NCBI GenBank assembly: GCA_947476325.1
Contig: CANJPZ010000008.1
Span: 25,224 to 89,223, forward strand
From: Caulobacteraceae bacterium
GTDB taxonomy: Bacteria > Pseudomonadota > Alphaproteobacteria > Caulobacterales > Caulobacteraceae
Direction of reading: 5' to 3'
Length of the DNA: 64,000 bases
Every line of letters starts with the position of its first letter. Position 1 is the stretch's first letter. The notes beneath the pieces were generated by a model that saw only the letters and a program-made list of their open reading frames with translations, was not told the DNA's origin and did not search any database. This document shows positions 63,852 to 64,000 of the stretch, one piece after another. A program made the position numbers and the translations under genes.

Positions 63852-64000
63852 TGGTCTGCACCCCTTGAAGTGATCCACCCGCAATGTTGGTCTTAGGGCC
63901 ACTTTTATGAGGATGGAGAGATGGCAAGGGTTCGTTACAAGCCGGAAGAGATTGTCGCCAAGCTGCGGCAGGTTGATGTTCTGACGGGTCAAGGCAAGTC
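63852..64000 (+). mobile_element. IS3-family insertion sequence, left part (runs off the window)
   Basis: The pseB frame is broken near 63852, where a left end of the type TGGTCTGCACCCCTTGAAGT begins (TG terminus, as for IS3 elements). 69 bases later an OrfA gene starts. The IS407-like subgroup is inferred from the OrfA N-terminus. The right end and any target duplication are outside the window; the exact left boundary is uncertain by several bases. Confidence 0.75.
63921..64000 (+). CDS. IS3-family transposase OrfA (5' part)
   Basis: The first 26 codons begin MARVRYKPEEIVAKLRQVDV, the typical N-terminal helix-turn-helix of IS3-family (IS407-like) OrfA proteins. AGGATGGAG precedes the ATG. 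The gene continues past the window. It is oriented opposite to pseB. Confidence 0.85.
   Translation, partial: MARVRYKPEEIVAKLRQVDVLTGQGK

Noticed and set aside
1..64000. tRNA, rRNA, CRISPR or prophage
   Set aside because: No cloverleaf-like sequence, rRNA segment, spaced direct-repeat array or phage gene was seen by eye in the intergenic regions.

Overview
The window is high-GC, gene-dense bacterial chromosome, most likely from the Caulobacteraceae (Phenylobacterium or a close relative). This rests on a petABC bc1 operon of alphaproteobacterial type, a DUF3035/BamF-like outer-membrane lipoprotein, a PAS-GEDEF-EAL phosphodiesterase like Caulobacter PdeA, a conserved GNAT/DUF1285/NUDIX/small membrane protein/CCA-transferase cluster, and GTG and TTG starts with GGAGG-type ribosome sites. 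The assignment is an inference; no 16S gene is present. I found no tRNA, rRNA, CRISPR array, prophage or replication origin.

Layout. 1-8244 holds a TraB-like gene fragment and a mostly minus-strand block (BamF-like lipoprotein, lspA, ileS, rnhB, tag, an FdhF/YdeP-type molybdoenzyme). 8379-21073 has a tandem pair of secreted paralogues, an SDR, a small FecR-like secreted protein, yaaA, an FAD-dependent hydroxyacid dehydrogenase, the tRNA t6A gene Sua5/YrdC, a peroxiredoxin, yqgE, a duplicated-domain secreted protein, the PdeA-like gene, a GNAT gene and a pirin. 21364-31857 carries pyrC, a GT9 glycosyltransferase, ygfZ with an in-frame palindromic repeat insertion, a stop-interrupted lipoprotein gene, uvrC, a 138-bp palindromic element, a cytochrome-c'-like protein, pgsA, a secreted protein with four four-cysteine repeats, an enoyl-CoA hydratase, a TfoX-domain protein and an MFS carrier.

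31958-47159 holds the CCA-transferase cluster, hemF-trmL, petABC, apt, two dienelactone hydrolase paralogues, a ricin-type secreted protein with an octapeptide repeat tail, a sirtuin, ychF, an EamA carrier, a methyltransferase, pth and rplY. 47293-59443 holds a proline-rich lipoprotein, prs, pgeF, a MidA-type methyltransferase, lgt, an MFS carrier, ubiK, ybjN, proC, an EnvZ/PetR-like two-component pair, ilvE and a truncated anti-sigma-type kinase remnant. 59581-64000 holds rsmE and the pseudaminic acid genes pseG, pseI, pseC and a pseB cut by an IS3-family element at the window end.

Functionally this is mostly housekeeping: lipoprotein maturation (lgt and lspA), respiration (petABC), haem synthesis (hemF), translation and tRNA maturation, DNA repair (uvrC, tag), nucleotide synthesis (prs, pyrC, apt) and flagellin-type sugar synthesis (pse). 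No clear new defence or biosynthetic system is visible. The most interesting signals are structural: palindromic repeats in and between genes, broken genes (lipoprotein, pseB, kinase remnant), unrecognised repeat-built secreted proteins, and five convergent gene pairs that each end on one shared CTAG.
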